Part shown: piece after piece, positions 51,709 through 63,900 of the stretch
Layout of the letters: every line of letters starts with the position of its first letter
Numbering within the stretch: position 1 is the first letter of the stretch
Assembly: GCF_038595055.1 (NCBI RefSeq)
Contig: NZ_CP152002.1
Coordinates: 1,408,501-1,472,500 of the forward strand
Source: Paenibacillus sp. FSL R7-0345
GTDB lineage: Bacteria > Bacillota > Bacilli > Paenibacillales > Paenibacillaceae
Length of the DNA stretch: 64,000 nt
Direction: 5' to 3'
Position numbers and translations under genes: made by a program
The notes under the pieces: model-generated
The model's input: the letters and a program-made list of their open reading frames with translations, nothing else
What the model was told of the DNA's origin: nothing
The model's database searches: none

Positions 51709-53457
51709 ATGAGCGCGCAAACACCGGAAGTGCGGTCTACAGAAGAATTACGTGAGAAATGGAAAAATCCCGAGGTGATCTCAGGTTCTGAAATCCTGCT
51801 GCGCAGTCTGGTTCTCGAAGGCGTAGACACGGTATTCGGTTATCCGGGCGGAGCCGTATTATACATTTACGACGCTCTTCACGGATTCGATGATTTCAAG
51901 CATATCTTAACCCGCCACGAGCAGGGTGCGATCCATGCAGCTGACGGATATGCCAGAGCAAGCGGCAAACCAGGTGTCTGTATCGCGACTTCTGGTCCTG
52001 GAGCCACTAACCTGGTTACGGGAATCGCAACTGCTTTTATGGACTCGGTTCCGCTGGTAGTCATTACAGGAAATGTCTTCTCCAGCCTGATCGGAACAGA
52101 TGCCTTCCAGGAAGCGGATATCACAGGGATTACAATGCCAATCACGAAGCACAGCTATCTGGTACGGGATGTTGAAGACCTGCCGCGCATTATTCACGAA
52201 GCATTCCATGTTGCGAATACAGGACGCAAGGGTCCTGTGCTGATCGATATTCCGAAGGATGTCTCGGCAGCCAAGACGCTGTTTACACCGGTGCAGCATC
52301 AGGGAGTTAATCTCCGCGGCTATAACCCGCGCACGGTTCCAAACAAGCTTCAGCTTGATAAGCTGATCCGGGCGATCTCGGAAGCTGAACGTCCGATTAT
52401 TATTGCAGGCGGCGGTGTTATCTACTCCGGGGCGCATGAGGCAATGACCGAGTTTGTAAAACGGACGGAAATCCCGATTACAACAACCCTGCTGGGACTC
52501 GGCTGCTTCCCTAGTGCGGAGGAGCTCTGGATGGGAATGCCCGGTATGCACGGAACCTATACCGCAAATAATGCTATACAGCAATGTGACCTGCTGATTA
52601 ATATCGGTGCCCGGTTTGATGACCGCGTAACCGGCAAGCTGGACGGCTTTGCGCCAAAAGCTAAAATTGTCCACATTGACATTGATCCGGCAGAAATCGG
52701 CAAGAATGTAACACCTGATATTCCAATTGTAGGCGATGTGAAGACCGTTCTGGAAATGCTGATTCCGGATCTTACACGCGCCGCCAATGCGGATGCCTGG
52801 AGAACGCAGATCGCCCAGTGGAAGCTGGATAAGCCGCTCCGCTACAATGATTCGGAGACAGAGCTCAAGCCGCAATGGGTTATTGAAATGATCAATGATA
52901 CTACCAAGGGCGAAGCAATCGTTACTACTGACGTAGGACAGCATCAGATGTGGGCGGCACAATATTACAAGTTCAATCATCCGCGTTCATGGATTACCTC
53001 CGGCGGTTTGGGTACGATGGGCTTCGGTTTCCCGTCAGCGATCGGTGCGCAAATGGCACATCCGGAACGGCTGGTCGTTTCCATTAATGGTGACGGCGGT
53101 ATGCAGATGTGTTCCCAGGAGCTTGCGATCTGTGCCATCAATAATATCCCGGTCAAAATCGTAGTAATCAATAACCAGGTTCTGGGTATGGTACGGCAGT
53201 GGCAGAATCTCATTTATGAGAAACGCTACAGCTACACAGATCTCGCCGGCAGCCCGGATTTTGTAAAGCTGGCTGAAGCCTACGGTGTAAAAGGACTGCG
53301 GGCAACGAATAAGCAAGAAGCAGGCGCAGCGTGGAAAGAAGCACTGGAAACGCCGGGACCCGTTCTGGTGGAGTTCGTTGTTCCAAAGGACGAAAATGTC
53401 TACCCGATGGTAACTCAAGGTTCAACCATTGATCAAATGCTTATGGGAGATGAATGA
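51709..53457 (+). CDS. ilvB: Acetolactate synthase, large (catalytic) subunit
   Basis: A 582-residue thiamine diphosphate enzyme that makes acetolactate or acetohydroxybutyrate, the first common step to valine, leucine and isoleucine. The catalytic Glu lies in [17 protein letters not shown] near residue 68, and the ThDP motif is [30 protein letters not shown]. The FAD-binding middle domain is present. GGGAGGAATACTG precedes the ATG. First gene of the operon downstream of the leucine T-box. The small subunit starts inside its stop codon. Confidence 0.96.
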   Translation: MSAQTPEVRSTEELREKWKNPEVISGSEILLRSLVLEGVDTVFGYPGGAVLYIYDALHGFDDFKHILTRHEQGAIHAADGYARASGKPGVCIATSGPGATNLVTGIATAFMDSVPLVVITGNVFSSLIGTDAFQEADITGITMPITKHSYLVRDVEDLPRIIHEAFHVANTGRKGPVLIDIPKDVSAAKTLFTPVQHQGVNLRGYNPRTVPNKLQLDKLIRAISEAERPIIIAGGGVIYSGAHEAMTEFVKRTEIPITTTLLGLGCFPSAEELWMGMPGMHGTYTANNAIQQCDLLINIGARFDDRVTGKLDGFAPKAKIVHIDIDPAEIGKNVTPDIPIVGDVKTVLEMLIPDLTRAANADAWRTQIAQWKLDKPLRYNDSETELKPQWVIEMINDTTKGEAIVTTDVGQHQMWAAQYYKFNHPRSWITSGGLGTMGFGFPSAIGAQMAHPERLVVSINGDGGMQMCSQELAICAINNIPVKIVVINNQVLGMVRQWQNLIYEKRYSYTDLAGSPDFVKLAEAYGVKGLRATNKQEAGAAWKEALETPGPVLVEFVVPKDENVYPMVTQGSTIDQMLMGDE

Positions 53458-53942
53458 CAGTGATGAAACACACGATTTCTGTGCTTGTGAATGACCAGCC
53501 AGGCGTACTGCAGCGGGTATCCGGATTGTTCGGACGCCGCGGCTTCAATATTGAGAGCATCACTGTCGGGCAGTCCGAAGAAATCGGACTGTCCCGGATG
53601 GTCATCGTTACACTCGGAGACCAGCATACGCTGGAACAGATCGAGAAGCAGCTTTACAAGCTGATTGATGTCATTAAAGTTGTGGATCTCGGCTCCAAGC
53701 CAATGGTTGCCCGCGAGCTGGCCTTGATTAAGGTCAAAGCCGAGCCGGCCGAGCGTCCGGAAATTATGGGTGTAGTCGAGACGTTCCGCGCTTCCGTTGT
53801 TGATATCGGTACGAACAGTCTCTTGGTCCAGGTGGTAGGGGAGACTCAGAAGATCGACGCAATGATCGAGCTGCTGAAACCATATGGTATCAAAGAATTG
53901 TCCCGTACCGGAGTTACTGCAATGATCCGCGGGAATGCCTGA
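53454..53942 (+). CDS. ilvH: Acetolactate synthase, small (regulatory) subunit
   Basis: A 162-residue regulatory subunit with an N-terminal ACT domain ([31 protein letters not shown]) and a C-terminal ALS_ss_C domain. It confers valine feedback inhibition and raises the activity of IlvB. The ATG overlaps the ilvB stop (ATGA), giving coupling; an in-frame ATG at 53463 is an alternative. Followed by the 180-base structured gap before ilvC. Confidence 0.95.
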   Translation: MTVMKHTISVLVNDQPGVLQRVSGLFGRRGFNIESITVGQSEEIGLSRMVIVTLGDQHTLEQIEKQLYKLIDVIKVVDLGSKPMVARELALIKVKAEPAERPEIMGVVETFRASVVDIGTNSLLVQVVGETQKIDAMIELLKPYGIKELSRTGVTAMIRGNA

Positions 53943-53975
53943 TCGGTATAATTTACAGCTTTAACGAATTGCTGC

Positions 53976-54005
53976 TTGTGTGCATTAATTTGATAATATT
54001 ATAAT
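53976..54005 (+). promoter_or_regulatory. Candidate internal promoter before ilvC
   Basis: TTGTGT (53976-53981), an 18-base spacer and TATAAT (54000-54005). The -10 is perfect and the -35 weak. Confidence 0.45.
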
Positions 54006-54010
54006 GAATT

Positions 54011-54093
54011 GCCCGCGAAAGAGCGGGGACTTGAGGAGCAGCGCAGAGCTGCGGAATCAGCCTTGGGCACTCTTGAAGTACCCGCTCTTTACG
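54011..54093 (+). ncRNA. Candidate structured RNA element in the ilvH-ilvC gap
   Basis: AAAGAGCGGG (54018-54027) pairs perfectly with CCCGCTCTTT (54081-54090), with a further ACTT/AAGT pairing just inside. The enclosed 53 bases form at least one more hairpin, GCAGC (54038-54042) / GCTGC (54048-54052), with other weaker pairings, giving a branched fold. There is no T tract after it. It lies between a possible promoter and the ilvC ribosome-binding site. I do not match it to a known riboswitch class. Confidence 0.5.
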
Positions 54094-54109
54094 ATGGGTC
54101 CTAAATTAA

Positions 54110-55117
<1,008 letters not shown>

Positions 55118-55155
55118 GCTCATATACTTAATCAGTATCAAAACAATAGTGTAAT

Positions 55156-55199
55156 CCTCAGATGCGGCCGTGAATTTGCGGGCCGCATTTGAGGGTTTT
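55156..55199 (+). terminator. Terminator-like hairpin between ilvC and leuA
   Basis: CCTCA-G-ATGCGGCC (55156-55168) / GGCCGCAT-T-TGAGG (55181-55194) followed by GTTTTAGC. The T tract is short, so it probably only weakens leuA expression. Confidence 0.6.
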
Positions 55200-55227
55200 A
55201 GCACAAATTTTTCAGGAGGTGCTCAGC

Positions 55228-56769
55228 TTGCGGAAAATCTATGTGTTCGACACGACACTGCGTGACGGAGAGCAGTCGCCGGGTGTGAACCTGAATACGC
55301 ATGAGAAGGTGGAAATCGCCTACCAGCTTGAAAAGCTTGGGATCGACCGGATGGAAGCGGGGTTTCCCGCTGCATCGCCTGGTGATCTGGCTGCAGTGAA
55401 CGCTGTAGCGCGTGCGGTAAAGGATGTTACTGTAATCGGACTCTCGCGTTCCAGGGAGACCGATATTGATGCAGTCAAAGAAGCATTGAAAGGCGCGCAG
55501 GATCCTTGCATTCATATTTTCCTGGCGACATCGCCGATTCACCGGCAGCACAAGCTGCGTATGGAGAAAGCCCAGGTGCTTGAAACGGCCCAATCGGCAA
55601 TCCGTTATGCAAAGAAATATTTTTCTAAGCTGGAGTTTTCCCTGGAGGATGCCGGACGGACCGAACGTGATTTTATGGCGGAAATGGTGGCTATGGCAAT
55701 CCGTGAGGGAGCAAATGTGGTCAATATTCCGGATACCGTCGGTTACCTCAACCCGGCAGAATACGGAGCTATCTTTAAATTCCTGAAGGATACAGTGCCT
55801 GACATTGAGAAGGTCCAGCTGAGTGCCCACTGTCATAATGACCTGGGAATGGCTACGGCCAACACGCTGGCTGCGATCCAGAATGGTGCGGACCAGATTG
55901 AAGGTACCATTAACGGGATCGGGGAACGTGCCGGTAATACGGCGATTGAAGAAGTGGCACTGGCGCTGGAGACGCGGAACGAATTTTTCGGTGCAAAGAC
56001 TTCGCTGGTGCTGTCCGAAATCGCGCGTACCAGCCGTCTGGTCAGCAGGCTGACCGGGATGGCCGTTCCGGGTAACAAGGCAATTGTCGGTGCTAATGCT
56101 TTTGCGCATGAGTCTGGTATTCATCAGGACGGTATGCTCAAGGAGAAGACTACTTATGAGATCATGACCCCGGAAACAATCGGGCTGAAGGAGAGCAAGC
56201 TGGTGCTGGGTAAGCATTCCGGCCGGCATGCCTTCCGTGATAAGCTCAGTGATCTTGGATATGACCTGTCCGAAGAAGAAGTGAATACTGCTTTTGCAAA
56301 ATTTAAAGATCTGGCAGACAAGAAAAAAGAGGTCTCCGATGAGGATATTCTGGCCTTGCTGGAAGAAAAGCTGGGGGATACGCCGGAAATCTTCAGTCTG
56401 CAAACGATCTATGTTACTTACGGCAATGAAGCTGTTCCTACCGCCAAAGTTGTCATTAAAGGCCAGGAAGCTGAGCCGGTAGTGGCTGTAGCGGAAGGGA
56501 ATGGTTCGGTTGATGCCATTTATAACGCGATCGATCTGGCTACAAGTGAAGAAGTTACTCTCGGGGACTACTCCATTAAGGCTGTCAGCCGCGGTAAGGA
56601 TGCACAGGGTGAGGTTCATGTAGTGTTATCCCAGGGTGAAGTAGCAGCACAGGGACGCGGACTCAGCACGGATATTCTTGAAGCCAGTGCCCGCGCTTAT
56701 CTGGATGCGCTAAACAAGCTGCTGGAGAAACGTAAAACGTACACACGGCGTGACCATGCTCAACTATAA
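55228..56769 (+). CDS. leuA: 2-isopropylmalate synthase
   Basis: A 513-residue enzyme that condenses 2-ketoisovalerate with acetyl-CoA, the first step specific to leucine. The TIM-barrel start is FDTTLRDGEQSPG, the metal-binding His pair is in LSAHCHNDLGMA, and the C-terminal LeuA dimer domain carries leucine feedback. TTG 55228 lies 8 bases after AGGAGG and gives the family start RKIYVFDTTL, so it was chosen over upstream codons. The unit ends here with a terminator, without leuB, leuC or leuD. Confidence 0.95.
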   Translation: MRKIYVFDTTLRDGEQSPGVNLNTHEKVEIAYQLEKLGIDRMEAGFPAASPGDLAAVNAVARAVKDVTVIGLSRSRETDIDAVKEALKGAQDPCIHIFLATSPIHRQHKLRMEKAQVLETAQSAIRYAKKYFSKLEFSLEDAGRTERDFMAEMVAMAIREGANVVNIPDTVGYLNPAEYGAIFKFLKDTVPDIEKVQLSAHCHNDLGMATANTLAAIQNGADQIEGTINGIGERAGNTAIEEVALALETRNEFFGAKTSLVLSEIARTSRLVSRLTGMAVPGNKAIVGANAFAHESGIHQDGMLKEKTTYEIMTPETIGLKESKLVLGKHSGRHAFRDKLSDLGYDLSEEEVNTAFAKFKDLADKKKEVSDEDILALLEEKLGDTPEIFSLQTIYVTYGNEAVPTAKVVIKGQEAEPVVAVAEGNGSVDAIYNAIDLATSEEVTLGDYSIKAVSRGKDAQGEVHVVLSQGEVAAQGRGLSTDILEASARAYLDALNKLLEKRKTYTRRDHAQL

Positions 56770-56800
56770 GAAACAGTGAATTAGTTGGATTAAATGATAT

Positions 56801-56846
56801 AAGCCATGCAATCTGCAAAGACTTTTGCGGAATGCATGGCTTTTTT
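56801..56846 (+). terminator. Intrinsic terminator of the ilv-leu operon
   Basis: AAGCCATGCA pairs with TGCATGGCTT, followed by T. Confidence 0.9.
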
Positions 56847-56995
56847 GTACTAGTATTAAAATAGTTTCACGGCTACCTACCTTAATATCATAGGATAATG
56901 TATTCAGTTTTTCAGTGATTTATCAGTGATTTATCAGTGGAATATAGTTACAATGTAGCTTGTGATTACAACGTTTTGATGCATTTATTTTTCGG

Positions 56996-57024
56996 TTGGG
57001 CAAGATGCCTAGGACATTTATAGT
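56996..57024 (+). promoter_or_regulatory. Candidate promoter of the adhesin gene
   Basis: TTGGGC (56996-57001), a 17-base spacer and TATAGT (57019-57024), 57 bases before the TTG start. Upstream, at about 56913-56940, CAGTGATTTAT is repeated in tandem. The remainder of the 311-base gap is AT-rich without recognised features. Confidence 0.45.
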
Positions 57025-57080
57025 AAGAAATGAAGTAAGCAGTGATATATTTAACAATTAATGAGGGAGAGGGAAAATTC

Positions 57081-57539
57081 TTGAGTTTAATAAGACAAAA
57101 CAAATGGTTCATCTGGCTCGGAATTATTATAACTGTAACAGCAATTGCAACTGCAATAGGCTTGTTTACAAAAGTCAATGCAGATGGTGAAACTCAAATT
57201 ACTGAGGATATTGTGCAAAGTGTAACTCTGTCCGTATATGAGAACGGTACACAGGTTACCAGCAACGTGTATAAGCTTGATTCTATAGTTAAGCTAAATC
57301 TGACTTATCAGCTTCCTGATGCGAAGTATGGTGATGGCGCCACTTATACCTATACGCTGCCGTCACAATTAAAAATTGACCAGACCTATTCAGGCACACT
57401 GGTTAACAGTGAATTTCCTGATGGTGTCGGAACTTATACTATAGGTACAGATAACAAAATCTTACTAAAATTCAATGGTAATATTGACGGATTATTTGAT
57501 ATAAAAGGGGGCTTCTGGGCTGAAGCTAAGCTAAGCTAA
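57081..57539 (+). CDS. Large surface adhesin, first reading-frame segment with signal peptide
   Basis: TTG 57081 lies 7 bases after AGGGAGAGGG and opens a 152-codon frame. The first 40 residues are a signal peptide (LIRQNKWFIWLGIIITVTAIATAIGLF...NADG). A beta-rich region follows with Thr/Ser/Tyr-rich strands like those of Gram-positive adhesive domains. The frame ends at TAA 57537-57539, inside a perfect (AAGCT)x4 repeat. The protein sequence clearly continues in the -1 frame as SSTTVTGSTTQVLPF. With three repeats, AEAKLSSTTVTG would be continuous. This segment carries the only secretion signal of the giant adhesin that fills the right end of the window. Confidence 0.75.
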   Translation: MSLIRQNKWFIWLGIIITVTAIATAIGLFTKVNADGETQITEDIVQSVTLSVYENGTQVTSNVYKLDSIVKLNLTYQLPDAKYGDGATYTYTLPSQLKIDQTYSGTLVNSEFPDGVGTYTIGTDNKILLKFNGNIDGLFDIKGGFWAEAKLS

Positions 57540-57542
57540 GCT
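57523..57542 (+). repeat. Pentanucleotide tandem repeat (AAGCT)x4 at a frame break
   Basis: Four perfect AAGCT units lie at 57523-57542. The stop TAA of segment one is created by the repeat itself. Units of 5 bases change the frame by 2, so with 3, 6 or 9 copies the adhesin frame passes through, and with 4 it does not. This has the layout of a slipped-strand phase-variation switch. Confidence 0.7.
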
Positions 57543-57922
57543 CGACTACAGTTACCGGCAGCACAACGCAGGTGCTTCCTTTTCCGATAGCGGGAAATGC
57601 GAGTAACTCCATTACTCTCCAGATCCTGCCCAATAACGGGAAGGCTGTTTCAAAGTCCGGGGTTCCGCTTCCGCAAAAATATAACGCAAGCAAGATTGAG
57701 TGGACGGTGGATGTAAATACTTCATTAAGCAAGCTGACTAATGCGTCGGTTACAGATGCAATTCCGACAGGTCTGGATCTGGATCCGGCCTCAATAACTG
57801 TTTATGGACTAACTGTCGATGTCCAGGGGAATGTGACTCTGGGGAGCCAGATAGATCCGGTATTATATGATACAACTGCAAGCACGTTAAGAAATCTGAA
57901 TCAAAATTTAATAATGACATAA
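57543..57922 (+). CDS. Large surface adhesin, second reading-frame segment
   Basis: In frame -1 relative to segment one, the protein continues from the repeat (STTVTGSTTQVLPFPIAGNASNS...) through NASVTDAIPTGLDLDPASITVYG, an adhesive domain of the type that carries ITW and DxLP motifs. It ends at TAA 57920-57922. An internal ATG at 57572 has no ribosome-binding site, so it is not a gene by itself. At 57904-57910 the sequence A-AAT-TTA is a canonical -1 slippery heptamer in frame. After slipping, the reading gives QNLNNDINEAYRIKF and stays open to the window end. Confidence 0.7.
57904..57910 (+). promoter_or_regulatory. Candidate -1 ribosomal frameshift site, A_AAU_UUA
   Basis: The heptamer X_XXY_YYZ fits exactly in the phase of segment two (codons AAT TTA), and the -1 frame restores the adhesin domain with no residue lost. 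No clear downstream stimulatory hairpin was seen by eye. A simple loss of one A would look the same. Confidence 0.4.
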
Positions 57923-60900
57923 ATGAAGCTTACAGGATCAAATTTTCCACTAATGTTACAGGTACAAGTGTAACAAGCTTTACTAATACAGCTACATTAA
58001 ACGGTAATGGAACATCCCAGAGCGGAACGTCTGCAGCAGTTGCTGTCAATTACGGGAAGCCGCTGGAAAAGACTGCGGGCAGTTTTAACTCTGATTTAGA
58101 AACAATTGGCTGGCAGATCAAATTTAACTATGATGAAAAGACTATCACGGCAGACAAAGCCGTATTGACCGATTATTTTAACATAAGCCAGGACTATGTT
58201 CCCTCTTCGATAAAAATCTATAAAGTGAAGCTGGACCAAAATGGTGCCGGAACCGATGACGGGTTATTGGTTGAAGATACAGATTATACTGTGACTTCGC
58301 TGCCGGACACAGCTACAACAGCAGGCTTCAAGATTCAGTTTAAATATGATATTCAATCTGCATACCGGATTATTTACGATACCAAGGTAGCGGAACGGGT
58401 ATACTCTGGTGAAAGTATCGTAAATAAAGTAACTTACAACGGCCAGACTGTTCAGGCGTCCACTTCTACTTCACAGCGGATTTTGAACAAACAGGCGCCT
58501 TCGGGAATCAACTATTTGAATAAAACCGTTGACTGGACAATTAAGGTCAATGAAGACAACAGAACGATGACTAATCTGGTGTTGACTGATAAATTTGATA
58601 ATGCAGGCTTAAAGCTAATCGGCAAACCGGCTATTTCTCCAGCGCTGGTAGAAAATGTTGATTATACCATTACCAATTTAGGTACAGGTGACTTCAGCTT
58701 AAATGATGGATTCAAGATTACTTTCCTAAGAGCTATCACTGAAGCATACACTATCACATACACTACCAGTTTCGATTATTACAAGCTGACAACTGCCTCG
58801 AACTATTTTAAAAATACTGCTTCCATTACATGGGATGAAAAAACAACAACCGGAGCGCAGACATCCACACAAACGTTCACTCCGCGGACAGAAGTGATAA
58901 AGAATGGTCTCAAGTCCGGTAGCTATAATGCCTCCACTAAACAAATTACCTGGACGGTGGGCGCAAACTATAACAAAAGAGAGCTGGCTGCGGGTGCGGA
59001 GCTGGTAGATACACTGCCGGCAAGCCAACAGATGGTTGACGCAAATACTGATTCTGTAAGAGTATATAAGCTTACTTATACTGCTAACGGGGATCCTGTA
59101 CAGGGAACCGAAATAGGCACTGCCGATTATGAAGCAAGTTTAACCAGTGATGGGCGGAAGCTTAAGGTTAAATTTACAAAGGATATTGATTATGCCTTTT
59201 ATGTAGTCTTTAAAACAAATTTCATTGCCGGGGATAACAATACGGATAAAGTAACGAATAACGCGATTCTTAACAATGCACAGTCTGTTGCAGTATCGGA
59301 AACATTAACTGCTGCCGATGTAAGTGTACCTTACGGCGGACAATATGTAACCAAAACCGGGGCAAGAGATTCTTCGGATCAGACCATAATAAACTGGACA
59401 ATGACCATTAATGCGAACCAGTCTGTGGTCAGCAATGCGCAGGTTGTGGACACCCCGAGTACCAACCAGGTGCTCCTGCCTTCGAGCTTCCAGATCTTTA
59501 AGACCACAGTAAACTCAGGCGGGACAGTGGCAGCGACAACTACTAAGCTGATCCAGGATACAGACTATACACTTGAATTTCTTACAGACTCGAGCGGTAA
59601 GGACATCTTTAAGCTTGCTTTTAAGAATACGATTTCCGAACCATATATTCTGAAGTATCAGACTGTAATTACGGCAGTTGGTACTGTACCGGTAACCAAT
59701 GCCGTGTCTTTCACCGGAACGGGCTTAGCTTCGGTAAGTAAACCTTACTCCTACAGCAACAGCTTTACGATCGTAGATACCGGAGGTACGGGCAGCGGGG
59801 TTAAAGGCTCGCTTAAGGTGCTAAAAACGAATGCAGACCAAACCGTTAATCTGCCTGGTGCCGAGTTCACTCTGGGCCGCATTGTAGGTACAGAACTCAA
59901 GGAGACCAAGACGGCGACCAGCGATGCTAATGGTAGCCTGGAATTCAAGGACCTGCGGGCAGGTAAATATAAATTGAAGGAAACCAAGGCACCTGCCGGT
60001 TATGTACTGGATACTACAGAGCGTACAGTGACCATCAACTCTTCCACGCCTGTACAAATGACTGTAACCAATCAGCCTTACGGCTCGCTTAAGCTGATAA
60101 AGGTTGATAATGATGATGCTACAAAGAAGCTGGCAGGAGCACAATTTAAGCTCTATAACTCCAGCAATACTTTAGTGGGAACGGCCACTACCAATGCCAG
60201 TGGTGAGGCTGTATTTAATAATTTGCTTTTCGGGAACTATACCTATCAGGAGACTGTGGCTCCAACCGGATACGATTTAGATTCCACATTGAAGACTGTT
60301 ACAATTGACTCCGAAGTCCAGAAGGTGGAGTCAATTAAGAATACAGCTACAATAGGTTCACTTAAGATCATAAAAGTGGATGCAGCTAACTCAGCGAAGA
60401 AGCTTGAGGGAGCAAAATTTGAGCTGTACAATTCCAGCAATGCTCTGGTCGCAGCAGCAACTACCAATGCCAGCGGCGAAATCATTTTTAGTAACTTAAA
60501 GGTTGGATCGTATAAGCTGGAGGAAGTAAAAGCTCCAACTGGATATGACTTGGATTCAACGATACGCCCTATCACGATTAGCTCAAGCGTTCAGCAAGTG
60601 CTGCCTGCGATAACAAATACGGAAACAGCAGGTTCGCTTAAACTGATTAAGGTCGATGCGGCTGACGCAACGATTAAACTTGCCGGTGCAAAGTTTGAGC
60701 TGTCCAATTCCAGCAACACTGTAGTTGCAACGGCTACTACTAATAGCAGCGGTGAAATTGTATTCAATAATTTGAAGCTTGGGGATTATACGCTGAAGGA
60801 GACTGAAGCTCCGTCCGGGTATGAATTGGACTCGACAGTACGCAATGTCAAGATTGACTCGAAGGTGCAACAGGTACTGACTCCGATCCCAAATAGAGCT

Positions 60901-63900
60901 ACTACAGGCTCACTCAAGCTTATAAAAGTTGATGAAGCTGATACCACGAAGAAGCTTGCAGGAGCAAAGTTCGAACTCTACAACTCCAGCAATGCCCTGG
61001 TTGCAGCGGCTACAACCAATGCTCAAGGTGAGATTGTATTTGACAATTTGAAATTTGGAGTTTACCGGTTAGAGGAAGCCAAGGCTCCGACCGGATATGA
61101 TCTGGATTCAACAGTGCGTAACATCACCATTAATTCCAAAGTACAGCAGGTTCTGGATCCTATTACGAATAAAGAAACGCTTGGTTCACTCATGTTTGAA
61201 AAGGTGGACTATAACAATTCAAATAAGAAGCTTGCCGGAGCAGAGTTCAAGCTCTACAATTCCAGTAATGCTGTGGTAGGAACGGGCATTACTGATGCCG
61301 CTGGGGAATTGGAATTCAATAACCTGAAGCTTGGAGACTATACATTGGTGGAGACCAAAGCCCCAGCCGGATATGAATTGGATTCAACGGTACGGAGTGT
61401 GAAGATTGTTTCGGGTACTCAAAAGGTTCTGAATCCCATCACAAATAGAGAAATCATAGGCTCGATAAAGTTCGTTAAGGTGGATGCAGCTGATGCTGCG
61501 AAGAAGCTTGAGGGAGCAGTCTTCAAGCTTACGAATTCAAACAACGTTGTGGTAGCCACGAAAACCAGCAATGTCAATGGTGAAATTGTGTTTGATGACT
61601 TGAAGGCTGGCGTTTATAAGCTGGAGGAGACTAAAGCTCCAGACGGATACGAATTGGATTTAACAGTACACAGCATCACGATTGATTCAAGTGTGCAGAA
61701 GGTGCTGGATCCGATTAAGAACCAAGAAACATTGGGCTCACTTAAGCTCGTTAAGGTAGATGCAGCAGATACAGCGAAGAAGCTTGAAGGAGCAGAGTTC
61801 AAGCTCACGAATGCCAGCAATGTGGTGGTAGCGACGGAGTCTACCAATGCCAGCGGTGAAATTATTTTTGCTGATCTGAAGCTTGGATCATATAAACTGG
61901 AAGAAACGAAGGCTCCGGCAGGATATGATCTGGATGCAACGGTGCGTAACATCACGATCAGCGGTAAGACACAGCAGGTGCTGTCACCGATTACAAACCA
62001 GGAAACCCTCGGCTCACTGAAGCTTGTCAAGGTAGATGCAGCTGATACTACAAAGAAGCTTACAGGTGCAGAATTCAAGCTTACGAATTCCAGCAATGTT
62101 GTGGTAGCTACGGGGACAACCAATGCGAGTGGTGAAATTGAGTTTAATGATCTGAAGCTTGGAGCCTATAAACTGGAGGAAACGAAGGCACCATTCGGGT
62201 ATGAGCTGGATGCAACGGTGCGCAACATCACCGTTAGTGTGAAGGCACAGCAGCTGCTTACTGTTAAGAACCAGGAAACCTTAGGCTCGATCAAGCTGGT
62301 TAAGGTCGATCAGGATGAAGTGACTAAGAAACTGGCCGGAGCAGAATTCAAATTGTATGATGCCAGCGACAAACTGGTGGCCACAGAGACTTCGGATGCA
62401 AATGGTCTCGTTGAATTCACTGGTCTGAAGCTTGGTGCTTATACATTTAAGGAAACTATCGCACCGGTTGGCTACGTCCTTAACGGCACGGAGCGCAGTG
62501 CTACTATTACTGTAGCTGCACCAATTGCGCAGCAGCAGATCACCAACAAAGAAATTCTAGGCTCACTGAAGCTGATTAAGGTCGATCAGGATGAAACGAC
62601 GAAGAAGCTTGCAGGAGCAGAATTTAAGCTGTATGATGCCAGCGACAAACTGGTCGCGACAGATACCAGTGATGCCAATGGCGTAGTTGAATTTAAAAAT
62701 TTGAAAATGGGAGCATACACCTTCAAGGAAACCGTTGCTCCAACCGGATATGTATTAAACGGTATTGAACGAAGTGTCAATATTACCTTGATCACACCGA
62801 ACGTTCAGCAGGAGATTGCTAATAAAGAAATCCTGGGCTCGCTCAAGCTGACTAAAGTAGATGTGGATGATACCTCTAAGAAGCTATCAGGAGCAGAATT
62901 CAAGCTGTATAATTCCAGCGATGTTGTAGTGGCAACAGCTACTACAGATGCCAATGGCGTTGTTGAGTTTAAAGACCTGAAGCTCGGAGCTTATACCTTC
63001 AAGGAAACGGTAGCCCCGGTTGGTTACGTCCTGAACGGCACAGAGCGCAGCGCTAACCTTACTATTGCTGTACCGAATGTGACACAGCAGATCACCAATA
63101 AGGAAATTCTGGGCTCACTGAAGCTGACGAAGGTCGATCAGGATGAAGTGACGAAGAAACTGGCAGGAGCAGAATTCAAGCTTTATGATGCCAGCGATGT
63201 TGTGATAGCAACGGCTACTACAGACGCAAACGGCGTTGTCGAGTTTAAGAATCTGAAGCTCGGCACATACACCTTCAAAGAAACAGCGGCTCCAGTAGGT
63301 TACATTCTGAATGGTACAGAGCGTAGCGCTAGCCTTACTATCGCTGTACCAAACGTGACCCAGCAGATCACCAATAAGGAAATTCTGGGCTCGATCAAGC
63401 TGACGAAGGTTGATCAGGATGAAGTGACGAAGAAGCTATCAGGAGCAGAATTCAAGCTTTATAATTCCAGCGATGCTGTGGTTGCAACAGCTACTACAGA
63501 TGCCAATGGCGTTGTTGAATTTAAAGACCTGAAGCTCGGAACTTACACCTTCAAGGAAACAGTAGCTCCAGTTGGTTACGTCTTGAACGGCACGGAGCGC
63601 AGTGCTAACCTTACCATCGCTGTACCAAACGTGACGCAGCAGATTACCAATAAGGAAATCCTGGGCTCACTGAAGCTGACTAAGGTAGACGTGGATGATA
63701 CAACGAAGAAGCTGGCGGGAGCAGAATTCAAGCTGTACAACTCCAGCAATGTGTTGGTGGGAACAGCCACTACAGATGCTAACGGGATTGTTGAATTCAA
63801 TAACCTGAAGCTCGGCACATACACCTTCAAGGAAACAGTTGCTCCAACAGGCTATGTCCTGAATGGCACGGAGCGTAGTGCTAACCTAACCATCGCTGTA

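Noticed and set aside
55198-56619. 473-codon minus-strand frame antisense to leuA
   Set aside because: leuA is certain; the antisense frame has no start signal and no recognisable domain.
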